Positions 8,817-16,868 of a stretch of 63,463 nt of DNA are shown here, piece by piece (positions within the stretch are counted from its first letter, which is position 1; every line of letters starts with the position of its first letter). This stretch comes from an uncultured Lachnospiraceae bacterium (GTDB taxonomy: Bacteria > Bacillota > Clostridia > Lachnospirales > Lachnospiraceae), in the NCBI GenBank assembly GCA_944384125.1, contig CALWSF010000020.1, positions 1 through 63,463 of the forward strand, in the 5' to 3' direction. The translations under genes were made by a program, and so were the position numbers. The notes beneath the pieces were generated by a model. That model ran no database searches. It had not been told where the DNA came from and saw only the letters and a program-made list of their open reading frames with translations.

Positions 8817-9944
8817 TTACTCTGCTGCTGTCTCATTTACCGCTGTCTCTTCTGCTGCACTTTCTCCTGCAGCTGTCTCTTCTGCATCGTCCGCTTCAGG
8901 TTCATAAACCTTTACCTCTGAACCGGCAAACAACTCTGAGCTCCAGGTCACAATCACATCATCATCCACAGAGAGGCCATCTTTAATCTCACTCTTCTCC
9001 GAATCATAAATTCCCACTTCTACCGGCCGCTCCTCAACTTTTCCGTCGATAAGTGTATAGACCAGAGATTTTCCGCCTTCATAATAAACCGCATCTGTGG
9101 GAATCAGCATAACCTGACTGGCACTTTCAGATACCACATAGAGCTTTGCCTGCGCTCCCGTCGCCAGACCATCTGCCGCTTCCAGAGATGCTTTAACCCG
9201 GAAGAGCCCTGTCTCCTCATCTACCATGGAACTGATTTCCGTGATGGAGCCGTGATATTCTGTCCCGTTCTTTTCTACCGTAATCGGATCTCCCATATGC
9301 AGACCGGCCAGTACCCGCTCTGTCACGTCAAAAGAAATTGCTTTCGTACCTTCCCCCGAAATCACACAGAGTACATCTGACTGCGAAACATTCTGGTGTA
9401 CCTCCACATTAAAGCTTTCCACCAGACCACTTATCGGAGCTGTAATAGAACTGAATTCTATCTGATTATCATACTGCAGCTTTGCCGAATCGTACTGAAG
9501 TTTTGCAAGTTTTGCGCTGGACTGTGCCTGTTCAAACTGCAGCTGAGATATATCGCCGCTCTGATAAAGCACTGTCATACGCTCCAGATTCATGTTGGCG
9601 TCCTGAAGATTGACTGCTGCCTGATCCATGGCAATTTTGGCTCCCTCTACCTGCTTTGTGTCAATGTGAAGAAGCAGCTGTCCTTCCTGCACATAATCGC
9701 CCGCCTTCACAGACACTTCCGTCACTTCTCCGGCCGCCTTGGGGATCACATATACAATATCAGACGGCTCCACGGTTCCTGTTAAACCGGTATAAATTTC
9801 AATATCGCCTATTTCCGGTTTTTCAATCGATACGACCGGCATAGACACAGCCGCCGGCTTTTCTTTCGGACCAATAAAACGTGGCAGAACAAGCGCTGCC
9901 ACCACAACTACTGCTACCGCAATTATGATTTTTTTCTTTTTCAT
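8817..9944 (-). CDS. RND efflux adaptor subunit (HlyD/AcrA membrane-fusion family)
   Basis: 375 residues. A single N-terminal membrane anchor (MKKKKIIIAVAVVVVAALVLP) is followed by a barrel-sandwich/lipoyl half (GEVTEVSVKAGDYVQEGQLL), a coiled-coil hairpin around residues 100-165, the second lipoyl half (ITAPISGLVESFNV), a beta-barrel (ISFDVTERVLAGLHMGDPI) and a membrane-proximal domain. The tail is a low-complexity Ala/Glu stretch. Its ATG overlaps the TGA of tetR in an ATGA, so translation is coupled. It should join the RND permease to the TolC-like proteins. No lipobox is seen, so anchoring is by the transmembrane helix. Confidence 0.92.
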   Translation of the reverse strand: MKKKKIIIAVAVVVVAALVLPRFIGPKEKPAAVSMPVVSIEKPEIGDIEIYTGLTGTVEPSDIVYVIPKAAGEVTEVSVKAGDYVQEGQLLLHIDTKQVEGAKIAMDQAAVNLQDANMNLERMTVLYQSGDISQLQFEQAQSSAKLAKLQYDSAKLQYDNQIEFSSITAPISGLVESFNVEVHQNVSQSDVLCVISGEGTKAISFDVTERVLAGLHMGDPITVEKNGTEYHGSITEISSMVDEETGLFRVKASLEAADGLATGAQAKLYVVSESASQVMLIPTDAVYYEGGKSLVYTLIDGKVEERPVEVGIYDSEKSEIKDGLSVDDDVIVTWSSELFAGSEVKVYEPEADDAEETAAGESAAEETAVNETAAE

Positions 9945-10651
9945 TCTGTCCTCCTGTTTTCTTCACTGCAGCAATTAAATCCGCTCTCATTTTCCACCAG
10001 GCATTTCCCCCTGGCACCGATATCCTCCTCCGGTAAAGAAACACCATTTTTCAAAATTCTGATCCGGTACCGATAATTTTCCCTCAGTTTTTCCAGGGGT
10101 TTCCCTTCAAAATACCCCTTGATTGTTACCGCAACTGAAAACATCGCCATCTGAAAAAACACAAAAAACTCCGAATAATCTTTTATCCGCAGCTTTTCAG
10201 CGGAACATTTTTCATAAATATCTCTGGCGAATGTTTCTCCCTGCAGATCACAGCTTTTCTTTCCATGCCGTTCAAAGCTTTTCATCAGTTCATCCGGACT
10301 GGTGCTGTTTATCACATTCCTCACAAAATCAAAGTTTTCTTTCCGGGAACAGTTTTCCATGATCCATTCCAGAAGGCAATCCAGCATATACCAGACGTCT
10401 CCGGCTGACTTTTCCAGACTCTCCAGAGACTTTTTCCATACCTGGCGCTGACTTTCCTCAAACAGATAACTTAAAATATCCCATTTATCCTCAAAATATG
10501 TATAAAAGCTTCCTCTGGAAATCTCAGCTCCTTTAATAATCTGATTAATGGACACTTTATCCAGCGGGACTCTGGCAAACTCTCTCTTTGCCGCATCATG
10601 TATACTCTGCCTCTTCTCTTCCGGAAGACGATAAAATCTTTCTGTCGGCAT
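9941..10651 (-). CDS. TetR/AcrR-family transcriptional repressor of the RND operon
   Basis: 236 residues. The N-terminal helix-turn-helix is plain (VSINQIIKGAEISRGSFYTYFEDKWDIL, residues about 34-61), and the rest is the variable ligand-binding helical domain. It is the first gene of its own operon. AAGGAGG stands 6 bases before the ATG, and the promoter above it carries two near-palindromic 17-bp sites, so autorepression with co-control of adaptor, pump and TolC-like genes is strongly suggested. The ligand is unknown; most likely a pump substrate. The N-terminus (PTERFYRLPEEKRQ) resembles the clostridial TetR group with the same operator type. Confidence 0.93.
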   Translation of the reverse strand: MPTERFYRLPEEKRQSIHDAAKREFARVPLDKVSINQIIKGAEISRGSFYTYFEDKWDILSYLFEESQRQVWKKSLESLEKSAGDVWYMLDCLLEWIMENCSRKENFDFVRNVINSTSPDELMKSFERHGKKSCDLQGETFARDIYEKCSAEKLRIKDYSEFFVFFQMAMFSVAVTIKGYFEGKPLEKLRENYRYRIRILKNGVSLPEEDIGARGKCLVENESGFNCCSEENRRTE

Positions 10652-10676
10652 CTTTTCCTCCTTCTAAACGCACAAA

Positions 10677-10693
10677 AGTGACAGGCTGTCATT
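10677..10693. promoter_or_regulatory. TetR operator 1 (start-site side)
   Basis: AGTGACAG-G-CTGTCATT: 8-bp arms around one base, one arm mismatch. It lies just downstream of the -10 hexamer on the minus strand, where bound protein would block initiation. Its centre is 23 bp from operator 2. The same half-site (TGACAG) occurs in both. Confidence 0.82.
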
Positions 10694-10694
10694 C

Positions 10695-10723
10695 ATTATA
10701 GTGGCAGCCTGTCACTTTGTCAA
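10695..10723 (-). promoter_or_regulatory. Consensus sigma-A promoter of the tetR-RND operon
   Basis: On the minus strand TTGACA (10718-10723), exactly 17 bases, then TATAAT (10695-10700): both hexamers match the vegetative consensus. The spacer is occupied by a palindromic operator, and a second operator covers the start region. The repressor would therefore sit between and just after the promoter elements. Confidence 0.92.
10700..10716. promoter_or_regulatory. TetR operator 2 (in promoter spacer)
   Basis: AGTGGCAG-C-CTGTCACT: 8-bp arms around one base, one mismatch. It lies inside the 17-bp spacer, between the -35 and -10 hexamers. Together the two operators form a larger imperfect inverted repeat spanning 10675-10718. 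Confidence 0.82.
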
Positions 10724-10821
10724 TATCAGTTTAAAAACTTTACATAAATTTAATCTTTCTGACTTTTAAATGCGTCCCGTTCCGGATACACTCCTCAGAT
10801 CCGGGCCGCTCTCAGCCAAAA

Positions 10822-12042
10822 CTAAAGAGCCTTACCGGCCAGAACTTCCATATAATCCCTGTAATTGTCCTGAAGAAGTCTCGGCGTATCCAGGCCGTAA
10901 GGACATTTTTGGCTGCACTGGCCGCAGTGAAGACAATTCTCAATTTTCTTCATCCGGGCCTGTCCCGCCTCTGATAGATGCCCCGCCGAAGGAGATCGGC
11001 GCAGCAGAAGGGACATTCTGGCACAGTCATTAATTTCAATTCCCACCGGACACGGCATACAGTACCCGCAGCCGCGGCAGAACTCTCCCGACAGCTCCCG
11101 GCGATCCTTTTCAATCACACTCCGTATCTCTTCTGACAATTCAGGCGGGTTTTCAATATAACTCAGGAACTCATCAAGCTCTGACTCTTTCTGTATTCCC
11201 CAGATAGGAAGAACATTTTCATACTGCTCCATCCACGCATAAACTGCCGCCGAGTTGTTCAGGAGCCCTCCCGACAGTCCTTTCATGGCAATAAAGCCCA
11301 TTCTCTTCTCCCGGCACGCATCAGCCAGTGCCAGCTCTCTGTCTGTAGACAGATAGTTAAAAGGAAACTGGAGCGTATCATAAAGCCCTGATTCAATGGC
11401 CTCTTCTGCCACAGCCATCCGGTGGCTGGTAATTCCGATGAACTTTATTTTTCCCTGAGCCTTGGCTTCCAGCATGGCCTCGTAGAGACCACTCCCATCG
11501 CCTGGTTTCGGACATACAGAAGGATTGTGGAACTGGTAAACATCAACATAATCCGTTTTCAGATTTGTAAGACTCGTCTGCAGATCCTTCCAGAATCCCT
11601 CCGCATCCTTCGCAGCCGTTTTTGTGGCGATATACAGCTGCTCTCTCACATCACTGAGGGCATACCCTATCTTTTCTTCACTGTCTGAATAAAGACGGGC
11701 CGTATCAAAATAACGCACACCTGCACGAAACGCCTTTTTAAGGAGAGCAGCCGCCTCATCAAAAGAAATCCTCTGAATGGGAAGCGCACCAAAACCGTTC
11801 TTATTCACAATGACATCTGTTTTTCCAAGGGTAACCGGTGTCCCGGCCACCTTCATCCTGCGATCGAGCATTTCTTTCAGGGCCTCGTCACTCTCCTCAA
11901 TCCAGACATCCTCTTCCTCCTCATTCAGCCCCAGATATACTGCCAGCGTTCTCTCATCATCTGAGCTGTTCCAGCAAGAGATATAACTGTCAATCTCCTC
12001 AAATGGAATCTGTCCTGAAAGATACAATTCTTTAAATGTCAT
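10822..12042 (-). CDS. Aldo/keto reductase with C-terminal ferredoxin-type [4Fe-4S] domain
   Basis: 406 residues in three parts. Residues 1-62 are an acidic N-terminal extension I do not recognise. Residues 63-310 are an aldo/keto reductase barrel with its tetrad visible: FDTARLY (Asp, Tyr), IATK (Lys) and YQFHNP (His). The C-terminal 100 residues hold two cysteine clusters, CRGCGYCMPCP and CLHCGQCSQKCP, fitting two [4Fe-4S] centres. Such fused enzymes are common in anaerobes and may exchange electrons with ferredoxin instead of or besides NADPH; the substrate is unknown. Its ATG overlaps the GntR stop by 4 bases, so the two are co-translated, and regulation by that GntR protein is likely. 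Confidence 0.9.
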   Translation of the reverse strand: MTFKELYLSGQIPFEEIDSYISCWNSSDDERTLAVYLGLNEEEEDVWIEESDEALKEMLDRRMKVAGTPVTLGKTDVIVNKNGFGALPIQRISFDEAAALLKKAFRAGVRYFDTARLYSDSEEKIGYALSDVREQLYIATKTAAKDAEGFWKDLQTSLTNLKTDYVDVYQFHNPSVCPKPGDGSGLYEAMLEAKAQGKIKFIGITSHRMAVAEEAIESGLYDTLQFPFNYLSTDRELALADACREKRMGFIAMKGLSGGLLNNSAAVYAWMEQYENVLPIWGIQKESELDEFLSYIENPPELSEEIRSVIEKDRRELSGEFCRGCGYCMPCPVGIEINDCARMSLLLRRSPSAGHLSEAGQARMKKIENCLHCGQCSQKCPYGLDTPRLLQDNYRDYMEVLAGKAL

Positions 12043-12719
12043 TCTTCCTCCCTCTCCTTAATACTCTTCAAAACGGTAATCTCCTGATTGTCGATGTGCT
12101 CACGGACAGCGGCACGTGCTTCCGCAACCCGGCGTGCATGAAGTGCGGCCAGAATTTTCTCATGTTCCAGCTGCAGAATCTGCCTCTTGTCCTCCTCCTT
12201 TATATACTCCAGGCGGAAACGATACATCTGCTCCCGCAGATTATTCAAAATCTGTACCAGACGGGCATTCTGAGTGCTGTTATAAATCACATCATGATAT
12301 GCTTCATCTGTCTCTGCAATTTCCATGGCATTGCCATTCAATATTGCATCGCGGAATGCTCTCTGTGCTTTTTCCAGATTCTGAATATCCCCGTCTGTCA
12401 TTCTCTGGCACGCCAGCTCTATAGCCAGTTCCTCCAGAGAACGCCTTACCTCCAGGACATCCTTCAGGCTCTTTTCGGAAATTTTGGCAACTTCCGCTCC
12501 CTTTCTGGGAATCATCAGAACCAGTCCCTCCAGTTCCAGTTTACGTATTGCCTCTCTGATAGGTGTACGGCTTACCCCCAGCTTTTCAGCAAGCTGGATC
12601 TCCATCAGCCTCTCCCCCGGCGCCAGCTCCCCCTTCAGAATCGCCTGGCGCAGCGTATTGAACACCACATCCCGGAGCGGGAGATATTCATTCATATTAA
12701 CCTCAAAATTATTTCCCAT
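12039..12719 (-). CDS. GntR-family regulator, FadR/FCD subfamily
   Basis: 226 residues. The N-terminal winged helix reads LAEKLGVSRTPIREAIRKLELEGLV (about residues 38-62), the standard GntR recognition segment. The C-terminal helical FCD domain carries a likely metal/ligand site (DEAYHDVIY and HEKILAAL histidines). It overlaps ispE by 11 bases upstream and the aldo/keto reductase by 4 bases downstream, so the three form one transcript. A palindrome of the type these regulators bind (TTGTATACAA) sits at the ispE start site, which suggests that this protein controls its own operon. The effector is unknown, probably a small carboxylate. Confidence 0.92.
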   Translation of the reverse strand: MGNNFEVNMNEYLPLRDVVFNTLRQAILKGELAPGERLMEIQLAEKLGVSRTPIREAIRKLELEGLVLMIPRKGAEVAKISEKSLKDVLEVRRSLEELAIELACQRMTDGDIQNLEKAQRAFRDAILNGNAMEIAETDEAYHDVIYNSTQNARLVQILNNLREQMYRFRLEYIKEEDKRQILQLEHEKILAALHARRVAEARAAVREHIDNQEITVLKSIKEREEE

Positions 12720-13614
12720 GTATATTCCCCTTCCTGTTGTAAAAGCTGGTCAGGTAAACCTGTTTCGCCAGTTCGGAACTGTCCCCGTATCGCATCTGCT
12801 CATAAGCCTTTTGTGCTGCCACAGGATTTGTAAAGAGCCCGAACACCGTAGGGCCGCTTCCGCTCATCATCGCATTCACAGCCCCCAGTTCCATCATCCT
12901 GTCCTTAATTGTCTGAATAACGGGATAGGCCGGCACTGTAACTGTTTCAAGAATATTTCCCATCCTCTCTGCCATTTTGTAAAAATCTCTGGCTTCAATC
13001 GCACTCTTCAGTGAATCAATATCCGGATGAGCCTCTTTTCCCAGAGACGGCAGATTTAAATTTTCATAAACAAACTTTGTTGACACGCTGACCGGCGGCT
13101 TGGCAATAAGAATCTTGCACTGTTCCACCGGCGGCAGCGGAGTAAGGATCTCTCCAATGCCCTCCGCAAGCGCCGTTCCCCTCATAATACAGTACGGTAC
13201 ATCCGCTCCCAGCTTTAATCCGCGCTCCATAAGCTGGAGCTTCGAGAGCCCTATACCGAACATTTTATTTACGCCGAACAGAACAGCGGCCGCATCACTG
13301 CTTCCTCCCGCCATTCCGGCAGCTACCGGAATAAACTTGCGGATCTTGATATCCAGCCCCTCCTGAATGTCAAACTCCTCCATCAGAAGCTTTGCAGCTT
13401 TGAACCCCAGATTATTTTCATTTTCAGGCAGATAATACAGATTTGTGGTAAGATGAATTCCCGGCCTGTCCTTCCGGACCAACTCGACCGCATCATATAC
13501 CCGAACTGTCTGCATGATCATCTTTACCTCATGATAGCCGTCTTCTCTTCGCCGGATCACATCGAGACCAAGATTAATCTTACCATATGCCTTGAGACCC
13601 AGATGCTTTATCAT
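12709..13614 (-). CDS. ispE: 4-diphosphocytidyl-2-C-methyl-D-erythritol kinase
   Basis: 301 residues, the normal length for IspE. It phosphorylates the 2-hydroxyl of CDP-methylerythritol with ATP, the fourth step of the non-mevalonate isoprenoid pathway in the cytosol. The GHMP kinase signature is clear: KAYGKINLGLDV at the N-terminus, PVAAGMAGGSSDAAA as the ATP loop and MMSGSGPTVFGLF near the end. I moved the start to the ATG at 13614, which has GGAGG 7 bases upstream; the longer frame to 13680 adds 22 residues with no family counterpart. It is the first gene of an ispE - gntR - aldo/keto reductase transcript. Confidence 0.95.
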   Translation of the reverse strand: MIKHLGLKAYGKINLGLDVIRRREDGYHEVKMIMQTVRVYDAVELVRKDRPGIHLTTNLYYLPENENNLGFKAAKLLMEEFDIQEGLDIKIRKFIPVAAGMAGGSSDAAAVLFGVNKMFGIGLSKLQLMERGLKLGADVPYCIMRGTALAEGIGEILTPLPPVEQCKILIAKPPVSVSTKFVYENLNLPSLGKEAHPDIDSLKSAIEARDFYKMAERMGNILETVTVPAYPVIQTIKDRMMELGAVNAMMSGSGPTVFGLFTNPVAAQKAYEQMRYGDSSELAKQVYLTSFYNRKGNIHGK

Positions 13615-13684
13615 TGCAATTCCTCCATCCATCTGAATGGCGTCCCCCATGAACAGAAACTGCCGATTGTATTTATACATTTTT

Positions 13685-13694
13685 TTGTATACAA
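13685..13694. promoter_or_regulatory. Candidate GntR/FCD operator at the ispE start site
   Basis: TTGTATACAA, a perfect 10-bp palindrome, covers the predicted transcription start of ispE. It fits the general GT-N-AC pattern bound by FCD-type GntR regulators, and such a regulator is the second gene of this operon. Confidence 0.6.
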
Positions 13695-13697
13695 TAT

Positions 13698-13726
13698 ATT
13701 ATATAATTTATGCACAGGAAATACAA
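13698..13726 (-). promoter_or_regulatory. Promoter of the ispE-gntR-aldo/keto reductase operon
   Basis: On the minus strand TTGTAT (13721-13726), 17 bases, then TATAAT (13698-13703). The -10 is perfect and the -35 matches at four of six positions. Transcription would start near 13691, about 77 bases before the ispE ATG. Confidence 0.7.
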
Positions 13727-13809
13727 TAGAATTCTTTCCATTCTTGTTCCGGATTCCCATAATATGCAGAAACCTGTTTTCTGAACTTTCCGTTTTCTTC
13801 TCCCCGCTC

Positions 13810-14481
13810 TTAAAATTCGTCCGGACATCTTAAAATCAATTTCTGTTTTGTGCCCGCTGTTTCAGCCGGACGAAATCCCAGCGCATGTGCCAGCGCAAGA
13901 GACTCTGTATTTTCCTTCCTGATATAAACCGTAAGAGCATCAAGCCCGAGTTCACTCCAGGCATATTTTACTATGGCACGGCACGCTTCCAGTGCATATC
14001 CTTTTTTCCGGTATGGCTCATAAATATGATAGCTCAGCTCGTCCCCCGTAATCCCTGCCTTTCCGACAATACGGCCGTTTTCCCGGCACACGAGAGCCCA
14101 CAGCCCACACTCACAGAAACGGTACTGATTTTTCCGGTACGCCTCTCTCTTTTCCCTGTCAGAGAACACGCCGTCCCCGTCATCGGCAGAAGCCGTCTCC
14201 AGAGGATCATCCGATGAAAATTCTCGTATGCACAGCCTCTCTGTATATGCAATAATCCACGGCAAATCCAGATGACGGCGTACCACCCGTTCCAGAAGCT
14301 CTGGCGTTGCATCTTCCGGCTTTGTAATCAGATACAGGCAGCTTGTGTATTCCCCGTCAGGAGTCCATATTCCAACAATGGCTCTCCCGGCCGCTTCTGC
14401 TGCCTGGAGAGCCTCTCTCTCATCCGAAACAGTGACGGGATATATTTTCCCGTCCACTGTTACCTCTCTTATAATTGTCAT
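13810..14481 (-). CDS. GNAT-family N-acetyltransferase with an N-terminal extension
   Basis: 223 residues. The C-terminal 130 residues are a GNAT domain: acceptor strand IVGKAGITGDELSYHIYEPYRKKGYALEACRAIV holds the acetyl-CoA loop (R/Q-x-x-G/A region YRKKGYA), and ENTESLALAHALGF is the usual family ending. About 85 N-terminal residues precede it (MTIIREVTVDGKIYP and on), with a second small alpha/beta unit of unknown role. Substrate unknown; ribosomal-protein or small-amine acetylation are the common roles. It sits 10 bases downstream of the cyclophilin gene and is probably co-transcribed with it. Confidence 0.85.
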   Translation of the reverse strand: MTIIREVTVDGKIYPVTVSDEREALQAAEAAGRAIVGIWTPDGEYTSCLYLITKPEDATPELLERVVRRHLDLPWIIAYTERLCIREFSSDDPLETASADDGDGVFSDREKREAYRKNQYRFCECGLWALVCRENGRIVGKAGITGDELSYHIYEPYRKKGYALEACRAIVKYAWSELGLDALTVYIRKENTESLALAHALGFRPAETAGTKQKLILRCPDEF

Positions 14482-14491
14482 AATAATGCTG

Positions 14492-15010
14492 TTATTTCTT
14501 CTCGGGCTCCGGATATGTCTCCCCGAAAGTATCTACCGTCATCGCTTTAATTCTCTGATCCTTTAACGGCCGATCTCCCCAGTCCGTGCGCACGCCCGCA
14601 ATCCGATCCACTGCTTCAAGGCCCTCAATAACCTTGCCAAATGCGGCATATGCGCCATCCAGATGCGGAGAGTCCTCATGCATGATGAAAAACTGAGATC
14701 CAGCAGAATCAGGAGACATTGCTCTGGCCATGGAAAGCACGCCTTTTGTATGCTTTAAATTATTCGGAAATCCATTCTGACTGAATTCGCCTTTTATGCA
14801 GTAGCCGGGACCGCCCATTCCGGTTCCCTGCGGGCATCCCCCCTGAATCATAAATCCTTTGATCACACGGTGAAAAATAAGTCCGTCATAAAAGCCGCTG
14901 TTAATAAGACTGATAAAATTATTAACCGTATTGGGAGCGATTTCGGGATAAAGCTCCGCCTTAATAATGTCGCCGCTCTCCATCTCAATCGTAACTACTG
15001 GGTTCTGCAT
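14492..15010 (-). CDS. Cyclophilin-type peptidyl-prolyl cis-trans isomerase (cytosolic)
   Basis: 172 residues with no signal peptide. It has the whole bacterial cyclophilin core: FHRVIKGFMIQGG (catalytic Arg and Gln region), GGPGYCIKGEF, GVLSMARAMSPDSAGSQFFI and HLDGAYAAFGKVIEG. It catalyses cis-trans isomerisation of Xaa-Pro bonds during folding. The start has GGAG about 8 bases upstream. It leads a two-gene unit with the GNAT gene. A second, more diverged cyclophilin occurs in this window at 22901-23473, in a peptidase operon. Confidence 0.95.
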   Translation of the reverse strand: MQNPVVTIEMESGDIIKAELYPEIAPNTVNNFISLINSGFYDGLIFHRVIKGFMIQGGCPQGTGMGGPGYCIKGEFSQNGFPNNLKHTKGVLSMARAMSPDSAGSQFFIMHEDSPHLDGAYAAFGKVIEGLEAVDRIAGVRTDWGDRPLKDQRIKAMTVDTFGETYPEPEKK

Positions 15011-15427
15011 TTTTTACTCCTCCTGGTATTTTTTGCTTCTCTCAGTATAACACAGTGCAATACCTGGGACAAGCCGCCTTTTATATTACATTTTTCGCCC
15101 GAAACCGCCGCATCAACTTTCACGAATCTGTTTTCCGGACAACCCCGCCATGCTTTCAGCGCATTTTCCTGTCCAAATCTTCGCATGGCTGAACTGATAC
15201 TTCACATTTCGTTCATAATTCATTAAAAAACCTTTTACACTATTATCATTATTTCTTCATCATTTACCTCTATACTGTAACCATAGCAATAAACAATGCT
15301 TACAAGATTTTTTTCATAATACTGAGCTGAATATATCAGCTCTCCTCCCTTTTTCAAATATCAAAAGGCTTCTCACTGCTGGAGAAGCCTTTTGATATTT
15401 TATTGATGTTTATTATTCTTTATCCCT
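15011..15427. other. 417-base gap without a gene; two hairpins
   Basis: No convincing coding frame. A small perfect hairpin (GAGCTGA and TCAGCTC arms) lies at 15324-15342 and the strong terminator at 15356-15400. The first 30 bases beyond the cyclophilin start hold its ribosome site. The AT-rich part near 15225-15290 may contain a promoter, but I see no convincing pair of hexamers. Confidence 0.5.
15356..15400. terminator. Strong hairpin terminator downstream of the alanine symporter gene
   Basis: Perfect 19-bp stem (15356-15374 with 15382-15400) and a 7-base loop. The AT-rich base of the stem supplies a T tract in either direction. It follows the symporter stop codon at 15428 on the minus strand. 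Confidence 0.85.
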
Positions 15428-16747
15428 TCACATATCCGACAGTTTTATCTGCCCGGACAGGCGCAAAATACAGAGCAGATTTGGCACTGCCATCAGACCA
15501 TTAAAAATGTCCGAGAAAAGCCAGACTGCTTCCAGACGTCCGACACATCCGCAAAATACCGCTCCAAGATATAAAATTCCATACAGTCCGGAAGCGACAC
15601 GGATTCCGCCCGCTGCATGGGCAAGATAATCGACAGCCTGCTTTCCCAGATAAAACCAGGCTATAATCGTGGCAAATCCAAAAAGAGTCATTGAAATTCC
15701 CGTCAGCATTCCTCCCGCCCATCCGTAACAGCGTGAAAAACACGCCGCTACCAGACTGCTTCCCGAATACCCTTCCTCCGGGTTCCAGAGACAGAGAATC
15801 ACAAATGCAGTCAGTGTACAGCTCACAATCGTGTCAAAAAACACTTCAAAAACAGCCCACATTCCCTGTTCTTTTGGCGTGGCTTTGTCATCCGCCAGAC
15901 TGTGAAGAACAGACAGGCTTCCCAGTCCCGCCTCGTTTGAGAACACGCCCCTCGCAACTCCGTTTCGAACAGCCTGACTAATCCCGTAGCCGGCCGCACC
16001 TCCCGCGACACTCTCTGGACAGAAAGCTCCGTTCAGAATCTGCCCCAGCACAGACGGAATATTTTCATACCGGCTCAGCACGGCAATTATCCCGAAAAAC
16101 AAATACAGCCCGGCAGAAAACGGAACAAGCAGTGATGCTGTCTTCTCTATGCGGTTCATTCCTCCAAATATAACAGCTGCCGTAAGTATCACGGCTGCCA
16201 GAGCCGTTGCTGCTGCAGGAATGGAAAATGAAAAACGCAGACTGTCCGCCATAGAATTTGCCTGAACCATGCTTCCCATCCCCAGAGATGCCAAAACACA
16301 GAACAGCGCATAAATAATCCCCGGAAAACGATTTCCAAAACCAGCCTCCAGATAGGCAAACGGTCCGCCTATCCATGTACCGTCCTCATTCCGGTGCCGG
16401 TATCTGATTCCCAGAAATACTTCTGCATAGGCCGTCGCCATTCCGAGAAATGCTGAAATCCACATCCAGAATACAGCTCCGGGGCCTCCGGCCGTAAGAG
16501 CCGTTGCCACACCCACAATATTTCCTGTTCCCACCGTAGCTGCCAGTGCCGTACAGGAAGTAAAGAGCTGACTTTTCACGCGTTTCTCCCCTCTCCACAG
16601 ACTTCCGGCTGTTGCATTCCACCAGACTTTTATCCCAACAAACTGAAAACCTTTTAACTTTACCGTCAAAAATACTCCCGTCCCCAGAAAAAGCCATAAA
16701 AGCCAGGGACCCCAGACAGCACTCTGCATCTGCCTTAAAATTTCCAT
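15428..16747 (-). CDS. Alanine or glycine:cation symporter (AGCS family, AlsT-like)
   Basis: 439 residues, about 10-11 membrane helices. It imports alanine, glycine or a related amino acid with sodium. Family marks are the N-terminal WGPWLLWLFLGTGVFLTVKL, the TGNIVGVATALTAGGPGAVFWMW segment (sodium and substrate site) and FSNEAGLGSLSVLHS. The reading frame extends to 16825, but I start at the ATG at 16747, preceded by GGCGG and matching where family members begin; a start at the internal ATG 16795 cannot be excluded. Monocistronic: a strong terminator follows, and the phospholipase-like gene diverges upstream. Confidence 0.9.
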   Translation of the reverse strand: MEILRQMQSAVWGPWLLWLFLGTGVFLTVKLKGFQFVGIKVWWNATAGSLWRGEKRVKSQLFTSCTALAATVGTGNIVGVATALTAGGPGAVFWMWISAFLGMATAYAEVFLGIRYRHRNEDGTWIGGPFAYLEAGFGNRFPGIIYALFCVLASLGMGSMVQANSMADSLRFSFSIPAAATALAAVILTAAVIFGGMNRIEKTASLLVPFSAGLYLFFGIIAVLSRYENIPSVLGQILNGAFCPESVAGGAAGYGISQAVRNGVARGVFSNEAGLGSLSVLHSLADDKATPKEQGMWAVFEVFFDTIVSCTLTAFVILCLWNPEEGYSGSSLVAACFSRCYGWAGGMLTGISMTLFGFATIIAWFYLGKQAVDYLAHAAGGIRVASGLYGILYLGAVFCGCVGRLEAVWLFSDIFNGLMAVPNLLCILRLSGQIKLSDM

Positions 16748-16835
16748 CTGTATGCCGCCATTTCCATTCTCTGTATTTTTTATTCCCTTTTCCATCCGCA
16801 TATACACCAAATTTATCGCTATCAATTAATAAATG

Positions 16836-16844
16836 TGATATAAT
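16836..16844 (+). promoter_or_regulatory. Extended -10 promoter element for the phospholipase-like gene
   Basis: TGATATAAT: TG, one base, then a perfect TATAAT. No good -35 is seen, which an extended -10 can tolerate. It would give a leader of about 80 bases containing the hairpin at 16869-16911. Confidence 0.55.
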
Positions 16845-16868
16845 ATAAAATAATTATTTAATGTGTAT

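Noticed and set aside
10782-10804. Terminator after the aldo/keto reductase
   Set aside because: A perfect 6-bp stem (CCGGAT and ATCCGG) is present, but the loop is long and no T tract follows on the minus strand. Too weak to list.
12036-12833. 265-codon plus-strand frame opposite gntR and ispE
   Set aside because: Shadow of GntR; composition typical of an antisense frame.
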